A stretch of 53,453 nt of DNA from Herbaspirillum sp. ASV7 (GTDB lineage Bacteria; Pseudomonadota; Gammaproteobacteria; Burkholderiales; Burkholderiaceae_D), in contig NZ_JAELUH010000034.1 in assembly GCF_016429215.1 (NCBI RefSeq), forward strand, positions 1 through 53,453, written 5' to 3'. The notes beneath the pieces are model-generated. The model did not search any database. It had not been told where the DNA came from and was given only the letters and a program-made list of their open reading frames with translations. The translations under genes and the position numbers were made by a program. How positions within the stretch are numbered: the first letter of the stretch is position 1; each line of letters starts with the position of its first letter. Positions 39,512 through 48,972 of this stretch are shown one piece after another.

Positions 39512-41620
39512 ATGCCTGCTACCGCGAAGAAAACCAGTCCGCCGGCCCCGAAGAAGAAAGCCGTGCCCACCGCAAAGCCTGCTGCCAAGCCCGAAAACAA
39601 GCTGGCCAAGCTGGGCCTGCACAACGACATGGACCTGGTGTTGCATCTGCCGCTGCGCTATGAGGATGAAACCACCCTCATGAGCATCGCCGAAGCCTCG
39701 ATGCGGGGCTTGCAGACGGTGCAGGTGGAAGGCGTGGTGACGGCCTGCGACGTGCAGTTCCGGCCGCGCCGGCAGTTGATCGTGACGGTGGGCGACGACA
39801 GCGGCCAGCTGACCATGCGCTTCATCAATTTCTACGGCAGCCAGACCAAGCAGCTGGCCGAAGGGACCCGGGTGCGGGTGCGCGGGGAGTTGCGGCATGG
39901 TTTCTTCGGTGCCGAGATGGTCCATCCCTCCTATAAGGTGGTCAACGAGGGTGCGCCGCTGCCGGAGGTGCTCACCCCCGTCTATCCGGCCGGCGAAGGC
40001 CTGTCGCAGGCCTACCTGCGCAAGGCCATCGCCAATGCCATGAGCCGCCTCGACTGGAGCGATACGCTGCCGCCGTCGATGCTGCAGACGCTGAACCTGG
40101 CCGCCTTCGAGCCGTCGGTGCGGCTGCTGCACAATCCGCCGCCGGACGTGGACGAGCATGCCCTAATCGAGAAATCCCATCCGGCCTGGATCCGCATGAA
40201 GTTCGATGAACTGCTGGCCCAGCAGCTCTCGCTCAAGCGCGCCCAGGCAGCGCGTCGGGCCAAGACCTCGCGCGCGCTGCCGGTGAGCGGACGCATCACC
40301 GAGGAACTGACCAAGGTCCTGCCCTTCCAGCTGACCGGTGCCCAGCAACGCGTGCTGGAAGAGATCCGCGCCGACCTGCGCCAGTCCTTCCCCATGCAGC
40401 GACTGCTGCAGGGGGACGTGGGCAGCGGCAAGACGGTGGTGGCTGCGCTGGCGGCGGCCCAGGCCATCGACAGCGGCTGCCAGGCGGTACTGATGGCGCC
40501 CACCGAGATCCTGGCCGAGCAGCATTTCCGCAAGATCGCCGCCTGGATGGAACCGCTCGACGTGGGCGTGGCCTGGCTCTCCGGCAGTCAGAAGAAAAAG
40601 GAAAAGACCGAGGCCCTGGCCCATATCGAATCAGGCGCCGCGCGCCTGGTCATCGGCACCCACGCGCTGATTCAGGATACGGTGCAGTTCGAGAACCTGG
40701 GCCTGGTGATCGTGGACGAGCAGCACCGCTTCGGCGTGGGCCAGCGGCTGGCCCTGCGCAACAAGAGCTTCAACCCCGAAGATCGCGATGCCGCCGCCGT
40801 GCCGCACCAGCTGATGATGTCGGCCACGCCCATTCCGCGCACGCTGGCCATGACCTATTACGCAGACCTGGAGGTGTCGGTCATCGACGAACTGCCACCG
40901 GGCCGCTCGCCCATCGTCACCCGCGTGATCGACCAGAACCGCCGCGATGAAGTCATCGAGCGCGTGCATGCCGCTGCCCTGGAAGGCAAGCAGATCTACT
41001 GGGTCTGCCCGCTCATCGAGGAATCCGAGGCCCTGCAGCTGCAGACCGCCACCGATACCCATGCGGCGCTCTCGGCGGCCCTGCCCGACCTCAACATCGG
41101 GCTGGTACATGGCCGCATGAAGCCGGTGGAAAAGCAGGCCGTCATGGAAGGCTTCAGCCGTGGTGCCATCCATCTGCTGGTGGCCACCACCGTCATCGAA
41201 GTGGGCGTGGACGTGCCCAATGCCTCGCTGATGGTGATCGAACATGCCGAGCGCTTCGGCCTGTCGCAGTTGCACCAGCTGCGCGGGCGTGTGGGGCGGG
41301 GATCGGCCGCCAGCGTGTGCCTGCTGCTCTACCAGGGGCCGCTGGGCGGCACCGCCAAGCAACGCCTGGCGACCATGCGCGAAACCACCGATGGCTTCGA
41401 GATCGCCCGGCGCGACCTCGATATCCGCGGTCCGGGGGAATTCCTGGGGGCAAGGCAGTCAGGCGAAGCCATGCTGCGCTTTGCCGACCTGGCCACCGAC
41501 CAGTGGCTGGTCGAGAAGGCCCGCGATACCGCGCAGGCCTTGCTCCATCATGCGCCCGATATCGTCGACCGCCACCTGGCCCGCTGGCTGGGCGGCAAGG
41601 AAGACTTCCTGAAGGTATGA
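39512..41620 (+). CDS. recG: ATP-dependent DNA helicase RecG
   Basis: 702-residue branch-migration helicase that regresses stalled forks and processes Holliday junctions. After a Lys/Pro/Ala-rich start of about 25 residues comes the wedge/OB domain (about 60-190), then Walker A GDVGSGKTVVA, the DEQH box (VIVDEQHRFGVGQR), SATPIPRTLAM, and the second motor half with VATTVIEVGVDVPNAS, QLRGRVGRG and the C-terminal DIRGPGEFLGARQSG. The length is close to the family norm (about 693). The ATG at 39512 is the first in frame. Confidence 0.97.
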   Translation: MPATAKKTSPPAPKKKAVPTAKPAAKPENKLAKLGLHNDMDLVLHLPLRYEDETTLMSIAEASMRGLQTVQVEGVVTACDVQFRPRRQLIVTVGDDSGQLTMRFINFYGSQTKQLAEGTRVRVRGELRHGFFGAEMVHPSYKVVNEGAPLPEVLTPVYPAGEGLSQAYLRKAIANAMSRLDWSDTLPPSMLQTLNLAAFEPSVRLLHNPPPDVDEHALIEKSHPAWIRMKFDELLAQQLSLKRAQAARRAKTSRALPVSGRITEELTKVLPFQLTGAQQRVLEEIRADLRQSFPMQRLLQGDVGSGKTVVAALAAAQAIDSGCQAVLMAPTEILAEQHFRKIAAWMEPLDVGVAWLSGSQKKKEKTEALAHIESGAARLVIGTHALIQDTVQFENLGLVIVDEQHRFGVGQRLALRNKSFNPEDRDAAAVPHQLMMSATPIPRTLAMTYYADLEVSVIDELPPGRSPIVTRVIDQNRRDEVIERVHAAALEGKQIYWVCPLIEESEALQLQTATDTHAALSAALPDLNIGLVHGRMKPVEKQAVMEGFSRGAIHLLVATTVIEVGVDVPNASLMVIEHAERFGLSQLHQLRGRVGRGSAASVCLLLYQGPLGGTAKQRLATMRETTDGFEIARRDLDIRGPGEFLGARQSGEAMLRFADLATDQWLVEKARDTAQALLHHAPDIVDRHLARWLGGKEDFLKV

Positions 41621-41901
41621 GCATACCGGGGCAGCCCGACCGAGGGGGAACCCTCCAGCATCGTGCCGACGGATGCCGATGGCAAGGGGCGCAAACCTGA
41701 AACGTCAAAATGACAATTGAATTTCGGTAAGAATCGAGAATAACTTCGCTTAATGTCGATTGACGTGACAGCAAGCACGGTCCAATCTAGCCCCCACGAT
41801 AAATGACTTGCCAGCAAGCAATATAGAGGTGCACCTCCCTCTCGTTCTGCTGGCCAGTCCGCATGATGAACTGTTGCGCAACTTGAAGAAGGCTCACTAT
41901 C

Positions 41902-42588
41902 TTGGCTTCCATCCACGATCAACTCCTGCCCCGCCGGCTGCTCTGTCCGATCTGCCAGCGCGCCCTGTCGGCATGCATCTGCCACTGGACGTCGCCCATC
42001 GACCACGCCGTCGACGTACTGATCCTGCAGCACCCGCTGGAAGTCAACAACGCCAAGAACAGTGTGCGATTGCTGCACCTGAGCCTGCCCTATAGCAAGC
42101 TGCTGGTCGGATCGGTCTTCGATGCCGATGAATTGCAGGCCCTCATGCATGCGCCCTCGCGGATTCGCAACGTCAGCGAGAGCGAGACCGTGCAGCCGGT
42201 ATTGCTCTATACCGACGATGCCAGCACCCCGAACACCTCGCACTTCGACGCCCGCACCATGCTCATCGACAAGCAACAGCCCTTGAAACGCATACGCCTG
42301 GTGGTCATCGATGGCACCTGGCGCAAGAGCCGCAAGATGCTCTTCGAGAATCCGCTGCTGCAGGCGCTGCCGCGCATGGTGCTGATCGACACGCCCATCT
42401 CGCGCTACACGATTCGCAAGTCGCACAAGCCCGAGCAGCTTTCCACGCTGGAGGCGACCGGCTATGCGCTCATGCAGCTGGAACGCAACAGCGAGAAATA
42501 CCATCCCCTGCTGACGGCCTTCGACAACTTCGTGCTCCAGCAAGGCTACATGCGCATGCATGGGCAACCGGTGCGCCGCGCCGAATAA
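41902..42588 (+). CDS. DTW-domain protein, probable tRNA acp3U transferase
   Basis: 228 residues. A zinc-type N-terminus has four cysteines (15, 18, 25, 27) in LCPICQRALSACICHW, then LILQHPLEVNNAKNS, and the family signature as VVIDGTWRKSRKML. DTW proteins such as TapT/TuaA transfer the 3-amino-3-carboxypropyl group of SAM to uridine in tRNA or rRNA; which RNA is modified here is unknown. The start is a TTG at 41902; no in-frame ATG precedes the cysteine motif and the AGAAGG upstream is loosely spaced, so the start is the least certain part. Confidence 0.85.
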   Translation: MASIHDQLLPRRLLCPICQRALSACICHWTSPIDHAVDVLILQHPLEVNNAKNSVRLLHLSLPYSKLLVGSVFDADELQALMHAPSRIRNVSESETVQPVLLYTDDASTPNTSHFDARTMLIDKQQPLKRIRLVVIDGTWRKSRKMLFENPLLQALPRMVLIDTPISRYTIRKSHKPEQLSTLEATGYALMQLERNSEKYHPLLTAFDNFVLQQGYMRMHGQPVRRAE

Positions 42589-42592
42589 GTCT

Positions 42593-42614
42593 CCTGCCTG
42601 CCGGGGCAGGCAGG
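42593..42614 (+). terminator. Hairpin after the DTW gene
   Basis: CCTGCCTG-CCGGGG-CAGGCAGG: a perfect 8-bp stem a few bases after the stop, without a U-run. Weak terminator at best. Confidence 0.5.
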
Positions 42615-42783
42615 TTCACGCAGGCTTGCGGGAACCATTCGAGGATACTGTAGACCAACTCCCTTCGGCTGCCAGACGCAGCCGTTCTTGTCATGGGCGC
42701 GCCGCAAAGCGCTTATAATGGCAGACCAATGAAATTGCCGATGACGCCCAAGGGCGCATACCCATCCTGCGAACATCCAACAC

Positions 42784-43020
42784 ATGAGTTCCGAATTCCT
42801 GCAACTGGCCGAAAAGGTCACTCAGCTGGCACAACTGGCGCAAAGCCTGCGCGAAGAAAATGCCGAGCTGCGCCGGAAAGTGAAACTGCTCTCCGAGGAC
42901 AACGCCACCCTCAATGCCCGCGTGGACGAGGCCTATCAGCGCGTCGCGGCAGTGCTGTCGCAACTGCCGGTGGCCGAAGAAGAAGATACGACCGCACCAG
43001 CCAACGAGGAGGCGGCATGA
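42784..43020 (+). CDS. Small coiled-coil protein, ZapB-like
   Basis: 78 residues, almost entirely one coiled coil (about 5-58) with leucine heptads (FLQLAEKVTQLAQLAQSLRE then ENAELRRKVKLLSEDNATLN), and an acidic tail. In Burkholderiales such a protein commonly sits directly before zapA and is taken as a division-ring factor. It overlaps zapA as ATGA. The role is inferred from size, fold and neighbour. Confidence 0.8.
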   Translation: MSSEFLQLAEKVTQLAQLAQSLREENAELRRKVKLLSEDNATLNARVDEAYQRVAAVLSQLPVAEEEDTTAPANEEAA

Positions 43021-43334
43021 GCACCATCCAGATCCAGGCCATGATCATGGGCCAGTCCTACACCCTGGCTTGCCAGGAAGGCGAACAGGCCGCGCTGCAT
43101 CACGCCGTAGCCTATCTCGACCAGCGCATGCGCGCCATCCGCGACGCCGGCCGCATCAAGGGCACCGACCGCATCGCCGTGATGGCCGGCCTGGGCATCG
43201 CGGCCGAGTTGCTGAGCATGCAACGCGCAGAAGGTCCCTTCGCCGGCCTCACCATTGCACAGTGGCAGCAACAGATCGCAGCGATCACCGAGGTGGTCGA
43301 CCAGGCGCTGGCTCCGCAGGAAAAACTGTTCTGA
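43017..43334 (+). CDS. zapA: Cell division protein ZapA
   Basis: 105 residues. Binds FtsZ and bundles its filaments at midcell. The N-terminal strand QIQAMIMGQSYTLACQEGEQ and the following helix with AVAYLDQRMRAIRDAG and RIAVMAGLGIAAELL match the family; a C-terminal coiled coil completes it. The ATG overlaps the preceding stop. A terminator and then 6S RNA follow, the same order (zapA-ssrS) seen in other proteobacteria. Confidence 0.93.
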   Translation: MSTIQIQAMIMGQSYTLACQEGEQAALHHAVAYLDQRMRAIRDAGRIKGTDRIAVMAGLGIAAELLSMQRAEGPFAGLTIAQWQQQIAAITEVVDQALAPQEKLF

Positions 43335-43377
43335 GCTGCTTACCCCGTGCACTGAGTATTAAGTATTGAAACGATGC

Positions 43378-43408
43378 AAAAAAATGGCTGCCGATGGCAG
43401 CCATTTTT
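43378..43408 (+). terminator. Intrinsic terminator after zapA
   Basis: 12-bp stem AAAATGGCTGCC-GAT-GGCAGCCATTTT plus flanking A and T residues; ends the zapB-like/zapA transcript before the 6S promoter. Confidence 0.95.
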
Positions 43409-43491
43409 CATCACGACAACTAGCCCTGGCAGACGACCATCCTGCCGTCCAGCGCAGTTACAAAAATCAGCATAATTTTTTCGCAAGACAC

Positions 43492-43520
43492 TTGGATGAC
43501 GACGGTGAATGCGTTAGACT
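43492..43520 (+). promoter_or_regulatory. Sigma-70 promoter of 6S RNA
   Basis: TTGGAT (43492-43497), a 17-bp spacer and TAGACT (43515-43520) place transcription start near 43526, just at the 5' strand of the 6S closing stem. Confidence 0.8.
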
Positions 43521-43525
43521 TCGTA

Positions 43526-43696
43526 CTCCTGCCGTGTTCGCGATTGCCATATATTCCTTGAACCATTTACGAGCATAGGCTGTAGGATCGTTCGGTGGGC
43601 GTGAGCGTCGCTAGTCCGATGAACCCGAAATTGAACTACTGCAGCCAACTTGAACCGTCAGGTTCAGGATGCCGGCACAGCGGCACAGGCGGGACT
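43526..43696 (+). ncRNA. ssrS: 6S RNA
   Basis: About 170 nt. The ends form the closing stem: TCCTGCCGTGTTCGC (5') pairs with GCGGCACAGGCGGGA (43680-43694) with one bulge. Inside are 6S hallmarks: GTTCGCGATTGCCATAT near the 5' end and TTGAACCGTCAGGTTCA near the 3' end, close to the E. coli 6S segment with the same TTGAACC hairpin. 6S RNA mimics an open promoter and holds sigma-70 RNA polymerase in stationary phase. Its position right after zapA, with its own promoter and terminator, agrees. Exact ends are estimated. Confidence 0.9.
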
Positions 43697-43705
43697 TGAT
43701 TCATG

Positions 43706-43735
43706 AAAAACGGCTGCATCTGCAGCCGTTTTTTT
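43706..43735 (+). terminator. Intrinsic terminator after 6S RNA (also nrdR side)
   Basis: AAAAACGGCTGCA-TC-TGCAGCCGTTTTTTT: long stem with a T-run of seven; A-run on the other side lets it also stop leftward nrdR transcripts. Confidence 0.93.
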
Positions 43736-43776
43736 ATGCCCGCGCGCCACCACGGCGCAGCTGTTTCAAGCCGCCC

Positions 43777-44256
43777 TCAGCTCTCGCGCTTGCGCGCATT
43801 CTTGCGCTCCTGGCCCACTTCATCGATGGCATCCTGGAACTCCGTGATGTCCTCGAAACTCTTGTAGACCGATGCAAAACGGATGTAGGCGATCTTGTCC
43901 AGGCGCTTCAGTTCGCGCATCACCAGTTCGCCGATCTGACCCGACATCACCTCGCGCTCACCGCTCTGCAGGAGCTTGTCTTGGATGCTCTGGATAGCCA
44001 CATCGACCGCCTCGGCCGAGACCGGGCGCTTGCGCAGGGCCAGCATCAGGCTGCCGCGCAGCTTGGCCGGATCGAACTCGGTGCGGCTGCCGTTCTTCTT
44101 CACGATGACCGGCATGGTCAGCTCGATGCGCTCATAGGTGGTGAAGCGCTTGTCGCAATTCTCGCAACGGCGACGACGACGGATGGAACGGCCGTCCTCG
44201 GACAGGCGCGTATCCAGCACCGGGGTATCTTCGTGATTGCAGAATGGGCACTTCAT
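43777..44256 (-). CDS. nrdR: Ribonucleotide reductase repressor NrdR
   Basis: 159 residues. The zinc ribbon CPFC (3-6) ... CENC is at the N-terminus, followed by the ATP-cone domain ([18 protein letters not shown] onward) that senses ATP/dATP. Represses nrd genes when dATP is high. The ATG at 44256 starts the family alignment ([17 protein letters not shown]). It lies 251 bp after glyA on the same strand, a common pairing in betaproteobacteria. Confidence 0.96.
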   Translation of the reverse strand: MKCPFCNHEDTPVLDTRLSEDGRSIRRRRRCENCDKRFTTYERIELTMPVIVKKNGSRTEFDPAKLRGSLMLALRKRPVSAEAVDVAIQSIQDKLLQSGEREVMSGQIGELVMRELKRLDKIAYIRFASVYKSFEDITEFQDAIDEVGQERKNARKRES

Positions 44257-44365
44257 GGTGGCAATGGATTCGGTCAGCTCAACGGCGGGGCAATATCCCG
44301 CAGATCGTGGGGTACAACGGCGCGACATGCCAACATACAGCAGTGCACTTGTCGCAGCACATCGC

Positions 44366-44397
44366 ATTACTTCAATATTTCATTACTTCAGTATTTC
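44366..44397. repeat. 16-bp tandem repeat between glyA and nrdR
   Basis: ATTACTTCAATATTTC followed at once by ATTACTTCAGTATTTC (15 of 16 identical). It is AT-rich in a GC-rich setting and about 110 bp before the nrdR start. Could be a regulator site or a local duplication. Confidence 0.75.
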
Positions 44398-44413
44398 AAC
44401 AATTCGCCGTCCC

Positions 44414-44471
44414 GCACCACTAACCGGTGGTGCAGATGAACACGGCGCCCGCAGCAGCGGGCGTCGTGTTC
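44414..44471 (-). terminator. Tandem hairpins after glyA
   Basis: A 15-bp stem (44438-44452 with 44457-44471, one wobble pair, 4-nt loop) lies 37 bp after the glyA stop. A second 7-bp hairpin (GCACCAC/GTGGTGC, 44414-44433) follows. No U-run, so partial termination or mRNA end protection is likely. Confidence 0.65.
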
Positions 44472-44507
44472 TGGACCTTCAGCAGGCGGGCCCGCCCGCT
44501 TGCTTCT

Positions 44508-45752
<1,245 letters not shown>

Positions 45753-45844
45753 GGTGTTTCTCCAAATTGATGAGGTGCGGCCGAAGATCGGGCCACGGCA
45801 TGCCGAGGCAATACCGGATGCGCGACTTCCAAAATCGAATGAGG

Positions 45845-45987
45845 GCCAGAAAAAACGGGGGGATTGCGGGCAGCCTCAGTCGTACTGTCCATTCGGCTGC
45901 CCAGGCGCACGGCTGTTGAAATCTCACGCTTCCCGATGGATCCCCATCTTGGTCGGTTTTACCCGACGTTTCGCCAGTCACGTGAGA
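45845..45987 (-). promoter_or_regulatory. ZTP (pfl) riboswitch with expression platform, upstream of glyA
   Basis: On the minus strand the aptamer (45897-45987) has P1 TCTCACG/CGTGAGA, the conserved CGTGACTGGCGAAA, the hairpin GATGGGGATCCATC followed by CGGGAAGCG, and the terminal GCGCCTGGGCAGCC; these are the pfl-motif hallmarks, including the TGGC/GCC pseudoknot partners. Just downstream GGGCAGCC (45895-45902) can pair with GGCTGCCC (45868-45875), followed by six Ts at 45850-45855. That alternative stem would use up part of the aptamer, so ligand binding should favour read-through into glyA. The switch direction is inferred. Confidence 0.92.
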
Positions 45988-46002
45988 CGAAATGGTGAGC
46001 GC

Positions 46003-46031
46003 ATTGTAGTGAAACGAGCCGATTTGGGCAA
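46003..46031 (-). promoter_or_regulatory. Sigma-70 promoter of glyA
   Basis: On the minus strand TTGCCC (46026-46031), 17-bp spacer, TACAAT (46003-46008). Transcription would begin near 45996, just ahead of the ZTP aptamer. Confidence 0.8.
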
Positions 46032-46218
46032 GAACCATGACCTGGATGCAACACCCCCTGCCCCCTGCCATCATCCCGCGAAAGCGAGCCTGCCCTCGTA
46101 AAAACCGGCTTTGGGCTACAATTTCGTTTTCTTTTCTTTTGCGGGCTTGCCGATCACGGAGCTACCCGCCCCGCCCGACAGCGCCCGCGCTTACGCCACA
46201 CAACAGGAGAGTCAAGAG

Positions 46219-46971
46219 ATGGTCGTGTTGATTACAGGAGCAACCGCAGGCTTCGGCGCCGCCATGGCGCGCAAATTCGCCGGCAACGGTCACAAGGTGA
46301 TCGCCGCCGGTCGCCGCAAGGAGCGCCTGGATGACCTGGTCAAGGAACTGGGTGCCGACAAGGTGCTGCCGCTGGTACTGGACGTGACCAGCAAGGCCTC
46401 CATCGAAACCGGCCTGGCCAGCCTCTCCGGCGAGTGGAAGGAAGTGGACGTGCTGGTCAACAATGCCGGCCTGGCCCTGGGCCTGGGCCCGGCGCATGAA
46501 GTCGCGCTGTCGGACTGGGAAACCATGATCGACACCAACGTCAAGGGTCTGGTCACCATCACCCACGCCCTGCTGCCGGCGATGGTCAAGCGCGGCCGCG
46601 GCACCATCATCAACCTGGGCTCGGTGGCCGGCGCCTACCCTTATCCGGGCGGCAACGTCTATGGCGCCACCAAGGCCTTCGTCGACCAGTTCACCCTGAA
46701 CCTGCGCGCCGACCTGGTGGGTACCGGCGTGCGCGCCACCAACCTGGCGCCTGGCCTGTGCGGCGGGACCGAGTTCTCCAACGTGCGCTTCAAGGGCGAC
46801 GATGGTGCCGCAGCCAAGGTCTATGAAGGCACCACCCCGCTGACGGCCGAGGATATCGCCGAAGCCGCCTTCTGGGTCGCTACCATGCCGGCCCACGTCA
46901 ACATCAACTACATGGAGCTGATGCCGACCTGCCAGGGCTTCAGCCCCTTCAACATCAAGCGCCAACAATAA
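46219..46971 (+). CDS. ydfG: NADP-dependent 3-hydroxy acid dehydrogenase YdfG
   Basis: 250-residue short-chain dehydrogenase that oxidises L-allo-threonine, L-serine and related 3-hydroxy acids. The cofactor motif TGATAGFG is at 6-13 with GRRKER for NADP phosphate binding, then LVNNAGLALG, catalytic Ser in LGSVAGAYPYPGG and YGATK. The C-terminal stretch PGLCGGTEFSNVRFKGDDG is nearly that of E. coli YdfG. The start at 46219 has AGGAG and AAGAG upstream; the longer frame adds unrelated residues. It is divergent from glyA. Confidence 0.92.
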   Translation: MVVLITGATAGFGAAMARKFAGNGHKVIAAGRRKERLDDLVKELGADKVLPLVLDVTSKASIETGLASLSGEWKEVDVLVNNAGLALGLGPAHEVALSDWETMIDTNVKGLVTITHALLPAMVKRGRGTIINLGSVAGAYPYPGGNVYGATKAFVDQFTLNLRADLVGTGVRATNLAPGLCGGTEFSNVRFKGDDGAAAKVYEGTTPLTAEDIAEAAFWVATMPAHVNINYMELMPTCQGFSPFNIKRQQ

Positions 46972-47142
46972 GCAGGGGATGAGGTAGAATGGCGTTTTTG
47001 CTGCTCTGCATAAGTGCAGCAGGAACGCCGCCTCCAGCCGTTCCCGGGGCATCGATACCGTTACCGGTGCCCGGCCGTTTCCTTGATGCAACAATGATTT
47101 CCTTGCCGCTGCCACAGCAGATTTCCCAATAACAAGAAGCAT

Positions 47143-47595
47143 ATGAGTGCCGCCAGTAGTCCATTCGACTGGAAGATCCGGGTCTATTACGAAGATACCG
47201 ACACCGGAGGCGTAGTCTTCTACGCCAATTACCTGAAGTTCTTCGAGCGCGCGCGCACCGAGTGGCTGCGCTCCCTCGGCTTCCAGCAGCAGCACCTCGC
47301 CGCGACCACCGGTGCCATCTTCGTGGTCAAGAACACCAACGTCGAATATCTGTCCCCGGCACGCCTGGACGATGAACTCCGCCTGACCGTCGTGGTCGAA
47401 AAACTTCGAAATGCTTCCATGGAATTTATCCAGGAAGCCTGGCGCCTGCCGTCTGGGGATGGCAGCGGCGCCTGCGACGGGGAACCCAGGCTGCTGGCGC
47501 GGGGCAGCATCACGGTGGTGTGCGTGGACCAGGACAGCTTCCGGCCGCGCCCGATACCGCCGGCATTGCTCGACAGCATCAGGAATGCATCATGA
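47143..47595 (+). CDS. ybgC: Acyl-CoA thioesterase YbgC (Tol-Pal associated)
   Basis: 150-residue hot-dog thioesterase. The active-site region is YYEDTDTGGVVFYANYLKFF (15-34, catalytic Asp in DTDTGG), followed by FERARTEWLR. Hydrolyses short acyl-CoAs and has been linked to phospholipid synthesis; it heads the tol-pal cluster in most proteobacteria. The leader (about 46990-47030) can fold into a two-part hairpin (GGCGTT...AACGCC, TGCTGC/GCAGCA). AAGAAG precedes the ATG. Confidence 0.93.
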   Translation: MSAASSPFDWKIRVYYEDTDTGGVVFYANYLKFFERARTEWLRSLGFQQQHLAATTGAIFVVKNTNVEYLSPARLDDELRLTVVVEKLRNASMEFIQEAWRLPSGDGSGACDGEPRLLARGSITVVCVDQDSFRPRPIPPALLDSIRNAS

Positions 47596-47816
47596 TGTCA
47601 ACGAAAATGGCTTCCGGCCCCTTAAAGGTGCTGGAACTGTGCGCGACTGCAAGATTTTTCTGACGTTTTGACAACGATCGACGATATCGGAAACCGGAAC
47701 CTTCATCTTAAAATCATCCACTCTGATGCGCCGCACCAAGGCGCCGAGTGCATCGACGACACCAACCCTAACCGACCCACCTTCCATTTGCCGCCCTCAA
47801 GCCGCCCCACTTCCCC

Positions 47817-48521
47817 ATGAATGTCACACAAGACCTGTCCTTCATTTCACTGATCGCAAACGCGTCCGTCCTGGTGCAACTGGTGATGCTGCTGCTGTTG
47901 ACCGCATCGATCACCAGCTGGACCTACATCTTCCGCAAGATGTTCACCATCCGCGCCGCGCGCGTACAGACCGAGGAATTCGAACGCGTCTTCTGGTCCG
48001 GCGGCAACCTGTCCGCCCTGTACCAGGATGCCTTGTCCAACCGCCGCAAGGCCGGCGGCAGCGGCGGCGCGCTGGAGCGCATCTTCCAGGCCGGCATGGG
48101 TGAATTCACCAAGGCCAAGGCATCGGTGGCCGCCCGTGGCGGTGCCGTCGATCCCAGCGCCCTGCTCGACGGCGCCCGTCGCGCCATGCGTGCGGCCTAC
48201 CAGCGCGAGATGGATGCGCTGGAGTCGCACCTGGCCTTCCTGGCCTCGGTCGGCTCGGTCTCGCCGTATGTCGGCCTGTTCGGTACCGTGTGGGGCATCA
48301 TGAACGCCTTCCGCGGCCTGGCCAACGTGCAGCAGGCCACCCTGGCAGCGGTCGCTCCCGGCATTGCCGAGGCGCTCATCGCCACCGCCATCGGCCTGTT
48401 CGCCGCCATCCCTGCCGTGGTCGCCTTCAACCGCTACTCGCACGATATCGACCGCCTGGCGATCCGCTTCGAAAGCTTCATCGAAGAGTTCTCCAACATC
48501 TTGCAACGTCAGGCACGCTAA
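47817..48521 (+). CDS. tolQ: Tol-Pal motor subunit TolQ
   Basis: 234-residue MotA/TolQ/ExbB-family protein. Three TM helices: about 12-35, 133-160 and 170-195 (SVSPYVGLFGTVWGIMNAF and AEALIATAIGLFAAIPAVVAFN). Forms the proton-driven inner-membrane motor with TolR. The ATG at 47817 has no visible ribosome-binding site. The stop overlaps the tolR start by one base (TAATG). Confidence 0.95.
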   Translation: MNVTQDLSFISLIANASVLVQLVMLLLLTASITSWTYIFRKMFTIRAARVQTEEFERVFWSGGNLSALYQDALSNRRKAGGSGGALERIFQAGMGEFTKAKASVAARGGAVDPSALLDGARRAMRAAYQREMDALESHLAFLASVGSVSPYVGLFGTVWGIMNAFRGLANVQQATLAAVAPGIAEALIATAIGLFAAIPAVVAFNRYSHDIDRLAIRFESFIEEFSNILQRQAR

Positions 48522-48955
48522 TGGCTGGTTCATCGATGCGCGGGGGCCGTCCCCGCAAGTTCAAGTCCGAGATCAACGTCGTGCCCTATATCGACGTGAT
48601 GCTGGTGCTGCTGATCATCTTCATGGTGGCCACCCCCATCACCAACCCCAGCGTGATCAACCTGCCCACGGCGGGCAAGTCCACGCAGCCGCCTTCGGAC
48701 TATATCGAGATCGCCCTGAAGCCCAATACCCAGGCCACGATCCGCATCAACGGCCCCAAGAGCGGCGGCAAGAAGGCCGAAACCGTGACCGGCAAGACCG
48801 ACCTGTCCGAGCGCCTGCGCCAGTTGCATGACGACAATCCGGACCTGGCCGTGATGATCTCGGCCGACAAGGACATCAAATATGACGAGGTCGTGCAGGT
48901 GATCTCGGAGGCCAAGAAGCAGGGCATTGCGCGGGTCGGCCTGGCCACCAAGTGA
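48521..48955 (+). CDS. tolR: Tol-Pal motor subunit TolR
   Basis: 144-residue ExbD/TolR protein. One TM helix (about 21-40) begins with the essential proton-carrying Asp in VVPYIDVMLVLLIIFM. The periplasmic domain contains ISADKDIKYDEVVQVI, typical of the family. Overlaps tolQ by one base. Confidence 0.95.
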   Translation: MAGSSMRGGRPRKFKSEINVVPYIDVMLVLLIIFMVATPITNPSVINLPTAGKSTQPPSDYIEIALKPNTQATIRINGPKSGGKKAETVTGKTDLSERLRQLHDDNPDLAVMISADKDIKYDEVVQVISEAKKQGIARVGLATK

Positions 48956-48972
48956 GCGCAAGTCCAAGTGAT

